44,706 nucleotides of DNA, from NCBI GenBank assembly GCA_009841255.1, contig VXMD01000012.1, forward strand, positions 1-44,706, given 5' to 3'. Of the stretch, positions 25,735-33,909 are shown piece after piece (positions within the stretch are counted from its first letter, which is position 1; each line of letters begins with the position of its first letter). Position numbers and translations under genes: made by a program. This DNA comes from Candidatus Poribacteria bacterium (GTDB lineage Bacteria; Poribacteria; WGA-4E; WGA-3G). Below the pieces are notes generated by a model. The model saw only the letters and a list, made by a program, of their open reading frames with translations, searched no databases and was not told where the DNA came from.

Positions 25735-27021
25735 TCATTCATCTTCTTCGCTGGTGACCGTTACGAAGGATTCAGGGAGTTCGTCAAAGTCTTCGGATAT
25801 CCTGACTTTTCCTTTCCACTGTCCACCGCGGCGTGGTTTCTTGTTATTTTGCTTTGAGGCTACTTGATCAAGTTGCTGCAGTTGGTCCTCAACAAATACT
25901 TTGAGGCGACTACTGTTGCCCGGACGTTTTGCTAATTCTAATGCTTTCTTGAAATCTAATTTTGCTTTATTGATTCTGCCTAAGTAAGCTTTCAGTACAC
26001 CCCTATAAGCATAAGCTTCTGCATAATCGGGTTTTATGCGAATTGCTTCTGCATAATTGGCGAGGGCCTCATTGTATTGACCTAATTCACTCCGTAAAAT
26101 ACCAAGAATATTATATACTTCATATACTTCGACGAGATCCTGGTTTAACTCAATTGCCTTATCGTAGTCAGACACCGCAGCATCATATTTATCGAGAGCA
26201 GTCTTCGCGAAAGCTCTATGGCAGTAAACCTCAAAAGAATTAAGTCCTAACTCAATTGCTTTATCAAAATCAGCGATCGCAGATGTATGTTGGTCGAGTC
26301 TGGAATACGATATGCCTCGATTGTGATAGGCACCAGCAAAATCATAATTCAATTTTATTACTTGGTTAAAGTCGGTCATTGCTTCCGGATATTGTCCAAG
26401 ATCATACCGCACAATTCCTCGATTATAGAAGGCCTCCCAAAAATCGGGTTTCAATGCACTTGCCTTATCGTAAGCAAGAATGGCATTTTCTGTCCGGTTT
26501 CCTTGATAAAGCAGGTGACCTATTGAGAAAAAGGCATTCGCAGCGAGTTCAGTGTCACTCAGTTGAGGAATGTTTGAAGTGGGCTGCTTGCTTTTGCTTG
26601 CTGTCTCTATAGGGACTTCCTTTGCCAACTCTGGAAACAGTTCTGTTGGTTCTGGGACGTATTTATCCTCATAGTTATCAATGAGCTGACAAACAAATTC
26701 CATTAAGGGACGCAAAGGATGCCTCTTATTTTCACCTACCGCTCCAGTTAACTCTATGAGCAACGTATGCGCCCAGTCATAATCGTTTTCGGTCAATTCA
26801 GATACGTTGTGATTTTCGTCACGACGCATAAACTTGATTAACTTATCTAACACCCCAACAAGCCAATGATAATCGCTTCCAGCGTAGATGGGGAGTCCGG
26901 CAGGTTGTGAGGTTCGCGTCTGTAACAGTTTAGAGTTGTCCAACAATTGGGGGATACTCGGTATTTCCAAAGCTCCAGGTGGTAATACCACTTTAGGCAC
27001 AGTTTGCATACCTGTCAACAT
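25735..27021 (-). CDS. TPR protein with HigA-like N-terminus and antitoxin-like C-terminal tail
   Basis: A 428-residue protein in three parts. Residues about 48-125 (W-L-V-G-V-L-D-K-L-I … L-T-E-N-D-Y-D-W-A-H … Q-L-I-D-N-Y-E-D-K-Y-V-P-E-P) resemble the N-terminal region of HigA antitoxins, but no helix-turn-helix follows. Residues about 165-370 are about six tetratricopeptide repeats (A-F-Y-N-R-G-I-V-R-Y-D-L-G-Q-Y-P-E-A and similar). The last 30 residues (R-R-G-G-Q-W-K-G-K-V-R-I-S-E-D-F-D-E-L-P-E-S-F) match the C-terminal tail of many type II antitoxins of the DUF2281 kind. The ATG is 3 bp after the original stop of the HigB gene, whose last codons supply its AAGGAG ribosome site. It is therefore a good candidate for an unusual HigB antitoxin. 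TPR assignment is certain; antitoxin role is inferred. Confidence 0.85.
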   Translation of the reverse strand: MLTGMQTVPKVVLPPGALEIPSIPQLLDNSKLLQTRTSQPAGLPIYAGSDYHWLVGVLDKLIKFMRRDENHNVSELTENDYDWAHTLLIELTGAVGENKRHPLRPLMEFVCQLIDNYEDKYVPEPTELFPELAKEVPIETASKSKQPTSNIPQLSDTELAANAFFSIGHLLYQGNRTENAILAYDKASALKPDFWEAFYNRGIVRYDLGQYPEAMTDFNQVIKLNYDFAGAYHNRGISYSRLDQHTSAIADFDKAIELGLNSFEVYCHRAFAKTALDKYDAAVSDYDKAIELNQDLVEVYEVYNILGILRSELGQYNEALANYAEAIRIKPDYAEAYAYRGVLKAYLGRINKAKLDFKKALELAKRPGNSSRLKVFVEDQLQQLDQVASKQNNKKPRRGGQWKGKVRISEDFDELPESFVTVTSEEDE

Positions 27022-27024
27022 CGT

Positions 27025-27517
27025 TTACTCCTTCCATCTCCCTTTATCGTATTCTGCATGTGTTAGAATCTTATCGATTAACGTGAGTTTGATAAAAGCG
27101 AGATGTCGGGTTTCGCTATGGCTATTTCGTCAAAAAGTGGACGTGAAAAAGGGGATATCTGTCGAAATTTTGCGTTTTTTCGGTTGTTTTACCGCTCTAC
27201 CCGACCTACGAATTTATTTTCAAACTGGCGTTATCGATTATGACTTTCTGTTCATTTGCGGCATATTGGACAGAGGCAATAAGGCGGACATTGTTACCAC
27301 CGATGTTAAAAACTGTCCATATTTCATCTTTAGGCGGCTGGTTGAATCTGCTTTTACGCATTTTTATCTGATTCGCGTACGGAAAAATTTTGCGCAAATC
27401 AGCAAATGAAGTGAAAGTTCCTTGACGCACCAGGTTATACCAGCGATTAAGTGCGGATCTGTCATTCGGGTGTTTCTGGGCAAATTTGTTTAGTACATTT
27501 CGTCCGGTGATGCGCAT
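27025..27517 (-). pseudogene. higB: HigB-type toxin gene split by a small inserted element
   Basis: The 5' part (from ATG 27517) encodes a HigB-family mRNA interferase of the RelE superfamily: L-N-R-W-Y-N-L-V-R-Q, S-F-A-D-L-R-K-I-F-P and V-F-N-I-G-G-N-N-V-R-L-I-A. The frame then runs into a stop at 27206 (103 residues). Removing 27071-27230 joins it in frame to a perfect HigB C-terminus, V-I-I-D-K-I-L-T-H-A-E-Y-D-K-G-R-W-K-E, ending at 27025-27027: a 110-residue product of normal family length. The T-H-A-E-Y-D-K block is the conserved end of HigB and is missing from the truncated product, so the toxin is probably inactive as it stands. A consensus promoter lies upstream. Confidence 0.88.
27081..27230. 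mobile_element. 150-bp MITE inserted in higB, flanked by 10-bp direct repeats
   Basis: TTATCGATTA occurs exactly at 27071-27080 and 27231-27240, flanking the 150-bp insert. The insert has imperfect terminal inverted repeats of about 30 bp: the left end contains AGTTTGATAAAAGCGAGATGTCGGGT and the right end, read inwards on the other strand, contains AGTTTGAAAATAAATTCGTAGGTCGGGT in aligned positions. Its inside is too short for a transposase. The exact restoration of the HigB frame on removing one repeat plus insert supports insertion with target duplication. Confidence 0.85.
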
Positions 27518-27575
27518 TAGGTATTTACAGAAGATGCCTGCCCCTTGATGGTTTACATCAGGTTATTGCCTAAGT

Positions 27576-27604
27576 AGTATATCATATAGGAACTGAGTTG
27601 TCAA
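27576..27604 (-). promoter_or_regulatory. Consensus promoter for the higB/TPR operon
   Basis: On the minus strand TTGACA (27599-27604) and TATACT (27576-27581) are separated by 17 bp, about 60 bp before the higB ATG. The promoter looks intact although the toxin gene is broken, so the TPR protein may still be transcribed. Confidence 0.8.
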
Positions 27605-27631
27605 AAACAACTTATCTCGAAGAATCATGCG

Positions 27632-30600
27632 CTATACCTCCGCACCAATATCCAACCCCGACAATTTCTCAACAATCTGCCCTGTCTCTAAACTCACACT
27701 GATAACCTTCCGAATGAGATCCACGATATACTCCTCATCATCCCCACGGTTCGGATTATTCTCAATACCACTCCGCCTATCCGTTTTGACGCGATACTGA
27801 TCCACTACCCATTCCAATGCTGAGCGGTTCCCTAACCGATACTGGAACACTTCTGCGGGAATCCCCACCAATGTCAGGAAATCGTTATACCGGATCTGGG
27901 TTTTATCTTTGGAGAACCGCATCTGTTTCACACGCCAATCCAGCGGCATATCCGGTGTTTCAATCAGATCTAATTTATACTGGGGTTGGTCCTCGTAGTG
28001 GACATGAATTTCTGCCAACCGCCTTCCCGCCTCGACAAATTCCCAAAATTTGGGAGCAAAAGGGATATGGGGTAAATCCCTTTTGAGATTCACCTGATAC
28101 CGCTCGCGATACGCAGGATGATGCAGCAAGGCATAGGTATAATGAAAGATATCCCACTTGGTAATCTCGTTGTCTTCATAATGTTCTCGGAATCGCGTCA
28201 ATGCCCATTCGGTTATGTTCTCGCGACGATTTGTGCCATCCTCATCATAGATGTAAAAAGGGAAGTATTGTCCAGCTGAGCCGAAACCACCAGTCATAAT
28301 ATGCTCAGGAGTGCAGTTGGCTATAAGACAGGTAAATGGTTTCTCTTGCGAAATATTGACACAGATGACTCGGTTCCGTGCTTCAGTTTCAGGTGTCGGA
28401 AAGATAGAGGGAAATACATATACGACATCGTTGAGGATTCTGTCAAAGAAAATCTTTCTTTTCGCGAAAGGACGATAGAGGCAGGTTCTTACCTTGTGTT
28501 CATCATATTTAGCAATTCTGCCTCCCCGCAATTTCGCTTTTAAGTCGCGGCTCCAATTAATTTTCGCATTGTCATACGTCACAAAATCATCAATATTGAT
28601 GCTTGATTTGTCCACTACTCCTTGCCACTTAAACACCTGTGCATTATAGAATTCTATCATTCGCTGGACGTTTGTCGCGAGTGTGTCTTGATCAAAGTTG
28701 ATCGCCCATGCATCACGATTTGTCTTTACCCCACTGCTAAATTGATGGAAAATCACACCTGAAGCCTCGCCCTTCTCTGCTTTCGCTTGTTTACTCCCCA
28801 TCGGCAGGAAAGTTTCAAAATCCTCACGTAGCCCCCCAGTGAGCCAGGTATGGCGTGCGTCGGATTGAACATGGTCCCAGTGAACATTGCCGATGTGTTC
28901 GCACGCGTCCAGAAAGTCAAACGTCGCCTCTTTGTTCATCTCCGCAGTCTCACTGTTGTAAAAAATATCAGCAGGCTTTGATTGACCTTGACGCTTTTTC
29001 ACGAATAGGTTTATGCTCACCCCGACCTGAATGTCGAAAACATTGGAATCCCCAGCGTGACCTTTACGGACGTTGCCACCCAGATCCAGTAGATAAATTT
29101 CATCACATGCATCGGAGAGGTGTTTCCGCATCCCATCAAACGCCTGACCCGTGATAAAGTTGTGATTCGTCACAAACGCCACGATTCCCTCCATTTCAAC
29201 CCTATTCAATGCCCAGAGAATCGCTTTGACGTAGGGATCATAGAGTGATGTTTTGTTTGTCGCCGTGGAGGCTTGGGCGTACGTCTCTTGAATTTGCCTA
29301 TCCAGTTCGGGATATTTGCGATTTTTATTGGCATCGTTTTCATCCATCTGCCGCGCATTATAGGGAGGATTTCCAATTACCACAAACATCTCTGTTTGCT
29401 TTTGCCGCTCAACTCTCCGTGTGTTCTCTGGTGCGAACATGGATAGTTGACGCTCTGCTGTCAAGTCAAACGTATCCACAAGACAGAGGTTCCCGAAAGG
29501 CTGATACTGTTTGGTGGCAACGTAAAACTCATGCTCAATATTCATGCTCGCAATGTAGTAAGGCATTAACAACACCTCATTGCAGTGGAGTTCGTCCCTA
29601 TATTTCGCCTTGAGTGCGGTTTTGTCGATTTCTTGTATAAGCCGCACGATGAAATTGCCGGTGCCGACGAATGGGTCAATGAGATGTACACCACTATCGG
29701 AGAGTGAACGTCCAAACTCAGTTTCAAGTAGATATGAAATGCTTTTCACCATGAAATTGACAATCGGCTGCGGTGTGTAGACGATACCGTGCGTATCGGC
29801 GACCTTGACAGAAAAGCCTTGGAAAAACTGTTCGTATACGGTATTGAGAAAGTGTTGTTTCTGAGAGAAGTCAATAAAGGTTGCCGCGGCACCTTGAATT
29901 GCCCCATAGAAAGGAGACAGTTCCCGGAGGAATTCGGCGCGGTTATAGGCGCGCTCTGTAAGCGTGTCAATCACATTTTCAATTTCGCGTGCGATAATAT
30001 TTCGGCGTGTAAAATCTCGATTGTCAAAGACAGTAGAGAAGATTTCCTCCGTCAAGAGGTGTTGGGTAAGCATCTCCTCTACAGCAGCCTTAGCGAGGTT
30101 GGGGTTAATCGTTTCCTGACAGTGGCGGTGGAAGTCCGTAAATGTCTCCTGAAACCGAGCGTTAGTTTTCTCTTCGTTTTGAATTAACAGTGCGGCGCGT
30201 TTTCCGAGTGCTGGCACTTTGTCCTTGAACTCAACGACTGCCCGTTCCCAGTTGGCAATGTCAGACCGTTCATAACTGAAAAAGACGTGAAGCACCCGAA
30301 TAAACGCCTCCGGGTCAGCGATATCTACATCCATAACCTCTTGTCCATCTTGATAGAGAATAGCACGTTCTTGGGTTGTGAAGAGGATGTTATCCTGTGG
30401 ATAGCCTGCGTCGAATTTCTGTCTAACGGCTATAGTAAGATTGTCGTGGAGGTCCTTCGCTTCCCAGTAGCCGCGCGGCAAACCGAAGTCGTTATCGGTA
30501 AGCATACCGTCAACGTAAATTGTGGTATTTTGGGAGGTTCGGAGCGATTTTTCACAGATCAGGGTTAGATTGTTTTGCCGGGCGTAGTGTTGGAGGAGCG

Positions 30601-30712
30601 TTGCGAAGGCGAGTCGGACTTCGGTTTCGTTTGTTGCACCGAGCTCTTCATACTGTCTAAGTTCGGCGTAAAAGTTTTTTATCGGTTTGTGCGTCGGTTT
30701 GATGTTTCTCAT
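27632..30712 (-). CDS. Single-polypeptide restriction-modification enzyme (type IIG-like, N6-adenine methylase)
   Basis: A 1026-residue protein. The N-terminal region holds a nuclease-like signature, Y-V-D-G-M-L (near residue 71) followed by G-Y-W-E-A-K (near 89), matching PD-(D/E)xK. A helical linker follows. The methylase core has motif I D-P-F-V-G-T-G-N-F (near 345) and motif IV N-P-P-Y-N-A-R (near 447). The C-terminal third contains an L-D-L-G-G-N-V-R-K-G block and is probably the target recognition part. This layout cuts and methylates with one chain and is close to the methylase half of type ISP enzymes, but there are no helicase motifs and the length is far below the about 1600 residues of LlaBIII-like proteins. 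It lies 114 bp upstream of the broken higB in the same orientation, forming an accessory block. Confidence 0.88.
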   Translation of the reverse strand: MRNIKPTHKPIKNFYAELRQYEELGATNETEVRLAFATLLQHYARQNNLTLICEKSLRTSQNTTIYVDGMLTDNDFGLPRGYWEAKDLHDNLTIAVRQKFDAGYPQDNILFTTQERAILYQDGQEVMDVDIADPEAFIRVLHVFFSYERSDIANWERAVVEFKDKVPALGKRAALLIQNEEKTNARFQETFTDFHRHCQETINPNLAKAAVEEMLTQHLLTEEIFSTVFDNRDFTRRNIIAREIENVIDTLTERAYNRAEFLRELSPFYGAIQGAAATFIDFSQKQHFLNTVYEQFFQGFSVKVADTHGIVYTPQPIVNFMVKSISYLLETEFGRSLSDSGVHLIDPFVGTGNFIVRLIQEIDKTALKAKYRDELHCNEVLLMPYYIASMNIEHEFYVATKQYQPFGNLCLVDTFDLTAERQLSMFAPENTRRVERQKQTEMFVVIGNPPYNARQMDENDANKNRKYPELDRQIQETYAQASTATNKTSLYDPYVKAILWALNRVEMEGIVAFVTNHNFITGQAFDGMRKHLSDACDEIYLLDLGGNVRKGHAGDSNVFDIQVGVSINLFVKKRQGQSKPADIFYNSETAEMNKEATFDFLDACEHIGNVHWDHVQSDARHTWLTGGLREDFETFLPMGSKQAKAEKGEASGVIFHQFSSGVKTNRDAWAINFDQDTLATNVQRMIEFYNAQVFKWQGVVDKSSINIDDFVTYDNAKINWSRDLKAKLRGGRIAKYDEHKVRTCLYRPFAKRKIFFDRILNDVVYVFPSIFPTPETEARNRVICVNISQEKPFTCLIANCTPEHIMTGGFGSAGQYFPFYIYDEDGTNRRENITEWALTRFREHYEDNEITKWDIFHYTYALLHHPAYRERYQVNLKRDLPHIPFAPKFWEFVEAGRRLAEIHVHYEDQPQYKLDLIETPDMPLDWRVKQMRFSKDKTQIRYNDFLTLVGIPAEVFQYRLGNRSALEWVVDQYRVKTDRRSGIENNPNRGDDEEYIVDLIRKVISVSLETGQIVEKLSGLDIGAEV

Positions 30713-30751
30713 TCCTGTGTCGTTCTCCTAATTTATACATTTATGTGAAGT

Positions 30752-30780
30752 ATTGTATATCAGTTTGCAGTAGATTGCAA
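30752..30780 (-). promoter_or_regulatory. Promoter for the restriction-methylase gene
   Basis: On the minus strand TTGCAA (30775-30780) and TACAAT (30752-30757) are 17 bp apart. An AGGAG ribosome site follows before the ATG at 30712. It is back to back with the promoter at 30802. Confidence 0.65.
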
Positions 30781-30801
30781 GTGAAATAGACATATAATCG
30801 T

Positions 30802-30830
30802 TTGACAGAAAATCGCTTTTAGAGTATAAT
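30802..30830 (+). promoter_or_regulatory. Perfect sigma-70 promoter for the glycosyltransferase gene
   Basis: TTGACA (30802-30807), a 17-bp spacer and TATAAT (30825-30830) match the consensus at all twelve positions. The ATG is only 11 bp past the -10 box, so the transcript would have a leader of about 5 nt or none. Confidence 0.85.
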
Positions 30831-30841
30831 AATTCGAAAGC

Positions 30842-31504
30842 ATGAAAACATGTCTGCTGCTACCGGCTTACAACGAATCTAAAACGATTGGACAGATAAT
30901 TCAGGAATCCTCTGAGTTTATCAGTGAGATTGTCGTCATTGATGACGGTTCATCAGATGAAACACGGGAGATCGCGGTTGCCTGTAGTGCCGTCTGTTTG
31001 TGGAATACTACGAATTGTGGGAAAGGGAACGCCTTACGAAAAGGGTTCACCTATGCCCTCGAGCGTGGATACGAATTGGTCCTCACAATGGATAGTGATG
31101 GACAACATCAGCCCGCGGATATACCCCGTTTTTTGGAACACTTTGATAACACACGTCCCGATATACTCATAGGGGCAAGGGAAACACAGGATTTGCGGAC
31201 ATCCATGCCGCTGCATAGACGGGTGAATAACTGCTTAATTTCTTATGTCGGTTCTAAATTGTGTGGGCAACGCGTGCCCGATTTTCAATCGGGGTATCGG
31301 CTTATTCGTGCGGAAGTTCTGCGACAGGTTCACTTGGAAACAGAGCGTTATGAAACGGAATCTGAACTGCTGATAAAAGCAGGACGACTCGGGTTCCGAA
31401 TTGAAAGTTTACCGATTCAGACACGGTACGGCGACGAGATCAGTCATATTAAACCGCTTCGAGAGATATGGCTCTTTACAAAGTTATTGCTTCGCAGTTT
31501 GTGA
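30842..31504 (+). CDS. Family 2 glycosyltransferase (polyprenyl-phosphate sugar transferase type)
   Basis: A 220-residue GT2 enzyme with the GT-A fold. The nucleotide-sugar site is visible as L-L-P-A-Y-N-E-S near residue 6 and V-V-I-D-D-G-S-S-D-E-T near residue 31; the metal-binding motif is M-D-S-D-G-Q-H near residue 83. There are no membrane helices, as in soluble dolichol/undecaprenyl-phosphate mannosyl- or glucosyltransferase-like proteins that transfer a sugar to a lipid phosphate at the inner face of the membrane. The neighbour downstream is a DUF368 protein, implicated in lipid carrier recycling, which supports a lipid-linked sugar role. The start lies unusually close to a perfect promoter. 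Confidence 0.88.
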   Translation: MKTCLLLPAYNESKTIGQIIQESSEFISEIVVIDDGSSDETREIAVACSAVCLWNTTNCGKGNALRKGFTYALERGYELVLTMDSDGQHQPADIPRFLEHFDNTRPDILIGARETQDLRTSMPLHRRVNNCLISYVGSKLCGQRVPDFQSGYRLIRAEVLRQVHLETERYETESELLIKAGRLGFRIESLPIQTRYGDEISHIKPLREIWLFTKLLLRSL

Positions 31505-31653
31505 AGAAGAGTCATCAGTAATGGTCCGGCACTGTAGCGGCATCCCGTATTATTGGAATTTAGAGGATAGCACGCATAAAAAACAATCCAGGATTAACCC
31601 AAAACCATCGTGAAACGTAGTGGAACGATGATCAGGTGCCCATAGTTTAAAAA

Positions 31654-32685
31654 ATGGATTCACTCCGGCTCTTTATTAACGGTTTTCTGATAGGCATTGC
31701 CAACATCATTCCGGGCATGAGTGGTGGGACCCTTGCCCTCGTTTTAGGTATCTATGAACGGCTTATCGGTGCCTTACGGCGCATTGGGCTTTCAACGGTA
31801 AAAAAACTGTTAGGCAGCGCGACCTTAAGAAAAAACGCTTTGGAAGAAGCAAAGTCAGAACTTCGTCGAATTGACTTCGGATTTCTATCACTGTTAGGAA
31901 TCGGTGCGATCGCCGCTGTCTTGCTCACGTCAAAACTGATTGTTTATCTATTGAACCATCACCACGACGCGACTTACGGCTTCTTTAGCGGGTTAATCCT
32001 AATCTCTATCCTGATACCGATCCGGATGCTGAAGGCGTTCGGTTGGAAAGACCTGTTAGTCCTACTGATTGCTGTCGCGCTGATATTAAGTTTGTCTGTC
32101 GGTACGACCGAAAAACAGTTAGATCGGGTTGCGTATAAATCTGGAACGGAAACAACAAGCGGTAGCGAGGTTCCCGAACGCGGGACTGGGCTGCCAACGT
32201 CTTGGGAACTCGCGCTCTTCTTTGGGAGCGGTGCACTGGCGATTTCAGCGATGATTCTGCCCGGTATCAGCGGTTCATTTCTGATGCTCGCCCTCGGCGT
32301 TTATTTTCCGCTCTTGACGGCGATAAATACAGCGTTAGGGGGGATCCCAGCACTGCTCAAAGGAACCTTTGAGGCGTCGTTGGTGGGAAGTTTACTCATC
32401 ATCGGTTTCACAACAGTTGGGTGTTTGTTCGGACTTTTAGCATTTACACGCTTGCTCAACTACCTGTTGGAACGCTATCGCAATCTGACGATCAGTTTTC
32501 TCATCGGACTGATGGTGGGTTCACTCTACGGGTTATGGCCCTTCCGCGAGTTCACAATGGTAGATGGGGAACGGATAGATACGGCTCACATCTTACCGCA
32601 ATTTGATATGAACCTGCTTATCACTATGGCGGCTTTTCTTGTGGGGTGTGGTGTTATCTATTTATTTACACGTCTGGAGAATTAG
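31654..32685 (+). CDS. DUF368 membrane protein (PopT-like undecaprenyl phosphate translocase)
   Basis: A 343-residue polytopic membrane protein. Two related glycine-rich motifs mark an internal repeat: I-I-P-G-M-S-G-G-T-L-A-L-V-L-G near residue 17 and I-L-P-G-I-S-G-S-F-L-M-L-A-L-G near residue 201. Eight to ten transmembrane helices fit the hydrophobic segments. DUF368 proteins (PopT) have been shown to recycle undecaprenyl phosphate across the cytoplasmic membrane for cell envelope synthesis. A 36-bp gap separates it from NAD kinase. Assignment to the family is firm; the exact lipid here is inferred. Confidence 0.92.
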   Translation: MDSLRLFINGFLIGIANIIPGMSGGTLALVLGIYERLIGALRRIGLSTVKKLLGSATLRKNALEEAKSELRRIDFGFLSLLGIGAIAAVLLTSKLIVYLLNHHHDATYGFFSGLILISILIPIRMLKAFGWKDLLVLLIAVALILSLSVGTTEKQLDRVAYKSGTETTSGSEVPERGTGLPTSWELALFFGSGALAISAMILPGISGSFLMLALGVYFPLLTAINTALGGIPALLKGTFEASLVGSLLIIGFTTVGCLFGLLAFTRLLNYLLERYRNLTISFLIGLMVGSLYGLWPFREFTMVDGERIDTAHILPQFDMNLLITMAAFLVGCGVIYLFTRLEN

Positions 32686-32720
32686 ATGTAATAGTCATCA
32701 GCCGACGGCTATTAAAAGCG

Positions 32721-33842
32721 ATGAAGAAAATAAAGAAGGTCGGTTTATTTGTCAATACTACCAAAGCAAACGCAACGGCGGTTGTCGAAGGCGTATCTGC
32801 ATGGTTGGAAGAACGGGATATCGTTCCACTTTTGTCAGACGAACAAGGGGTTACCTTAGGACGCTCTCAAGCCGGTATCTCCAAAACAGAGGTCGTCGAG
32901 CAAGCGGATGTACTCCTCGTCCTTGGTGGCGATGGAACACTTCTGAGCGCGGCACATACACCGAAGATTGAAAATGTGCCTATCTTAGCAATCAACATCG
33001 GAACGCTTGGATTTTTGACGGACGCATCCCTTGATGAACTCTATCCGACACTGAACGCGCTTTTGACAGGAGCTTATCGGATAGAACATCGGATGATGTT
33101 GGAGGTTATTGTAAACAGCCAAGCCCAAACCGACCCGACCGAACCGCAAGAAGAAATTACTGATTCTAACAAAACCGTAGCCCGTAATGAAATGGAGGGT
33201 GGATATACGGACAAGAACGTGAATGCCCAAACCCACTTGACCGAACCGCAAGAAGAAATTACTGATTCTAACAAAACCGTAGCCCGTAATGAAATGGAGG
33301 GTGGATATACGGACAAGAACGTGAATGCCCAAACCCACTTGACCGAACCGCAAGGAAAACTTAAAAAACCGTTTCAGGCTTTCGCGCTCAACGATGTTGT
33401 GATTCGGCACTACACACATCTTATTGAATTAGACGCTTACGTCGATGGAGAACTCTTTATACCGTATAACGCAGATGGACTGATCATCGCAACGCCGAGC
33501 GGGTCGACCGGATATTCACTCTCCTGCGCTGGAACGATTGTCGCACCGCAGTTGGAAGCGATTCTATTGACACCCATCGCACCCCATAGTTTGACAGTGC
33601 GTCCTTTCATCGCCGACGGTGCTGCGGAAATCACCGTCGAAATGCGTGCTGCATATCAGAGCGTAGATGTTTTTGTGGACGGCCAACGCGAGACACATAG
33701 CCTTACTGCAGGCGCCGTCATAAGGGTGAAAAAAGCGGAACGAACCATTCAACTCATCCGTTCGCAGCACCATAGTTATTACAGAGCCTTGCGTGAAAAA
33801 CTAATGTATGGCTATCAGCCGTCGGCTATCAGCCGCCGGTAA
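32721..33842 (+). CDS. nadK: NAD kinase with repeat-derived insertion
   Basis: A 373-residue NAD kinase. Family motifs are intact: V-G-L-F-V-N at the start, V-L-G-G-D-G-T-L-L near residue 66, N-I-G-T-L-G-F-L near 93, A-L-N-D-V-V-I-R near 221, G-S-T-G-Y-S-L-S-C-A-G near 261 and P-I-A-P-H-S-L near 288. Ordinary NadK is about 290-305 residues. The excess lies at about residues 140-211, in the loop before A-L-N-D, where a 102-bp unit is repeated in tandem. Without two units the length is 305. The last residues (Y-Q-P-S-A-I-S-R-R) also look like translated repeat DNA. I chose the ATG at 32721, which gives the family N-terminus. It is followed by recN, a common neighbour. Confidence 0.95.
   Translation: MKKIKKVGLFVNTTKANATAVVEGVSAWLEERDIVPLLSDEQGVTLGRSQAGISKTEVVEQADVLLVLGGDGTLLSAAHTPKIENVPILAINIGTLGFLTDASLDELYPTLNALLTGAYRIEHRMMLEVIVNSQAQTDPTEPQEEITDSNKTVARNEMEGGYTDKNVNAQTHLTEPQEEITDSNKTVARNEMEGGYTDKNVNAQTHLTEPQGKLKKPFQAFALNDVVIRHYTHLIELDAYVDGELFIPYNADGLIIATPSGSTGYSLSCAGTIVAPQLEAILLTPIAPHSLTVRPFIADGAAEITVEMRAAYQSVDVFVDGQRETHSLTAGAVIRVKKAERTIQLIRSQHHSYYRALREKLMYGYQPSAISRR
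33115..33354 (+). repeat. 102-bp in-frame tandem repeat inside nadK
   Basis: GAACCGCAAG recurs at 33141, 33243 and 33345, giving two full 102-bp units (34 codons each) plus part of an earlier one. The unit includes CCCGTAATGAAATGGAGGG and GACCGAACCGCAAG. A further copy with many substitutions lies at 44632-44706 in non-coding DNA, showing that the unit is a dispersed genomic repeat rather than part of NadK ancestry. Confidence 0.92.
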
Positions 33843-33909
33843 AGAAAGCGGTTTCCCATGAATCCACACCCTCTTACTGATGGGTGACTGCCGATAACGG
33901 ACAACTACC

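Noticed and set aside
27206-27517. A complete 103-residue HigB
   Set aside because: The last residues are read from the inserted element, and the conserved C-terminus lies beyond it in frame after removal, so it is treated as a disrupted gene.
33141-33354. CRISPR array or repeat domain native to NadK
   Set aside because: Only two full contiguous units without spacers, and another copy is in non-coding DNA.
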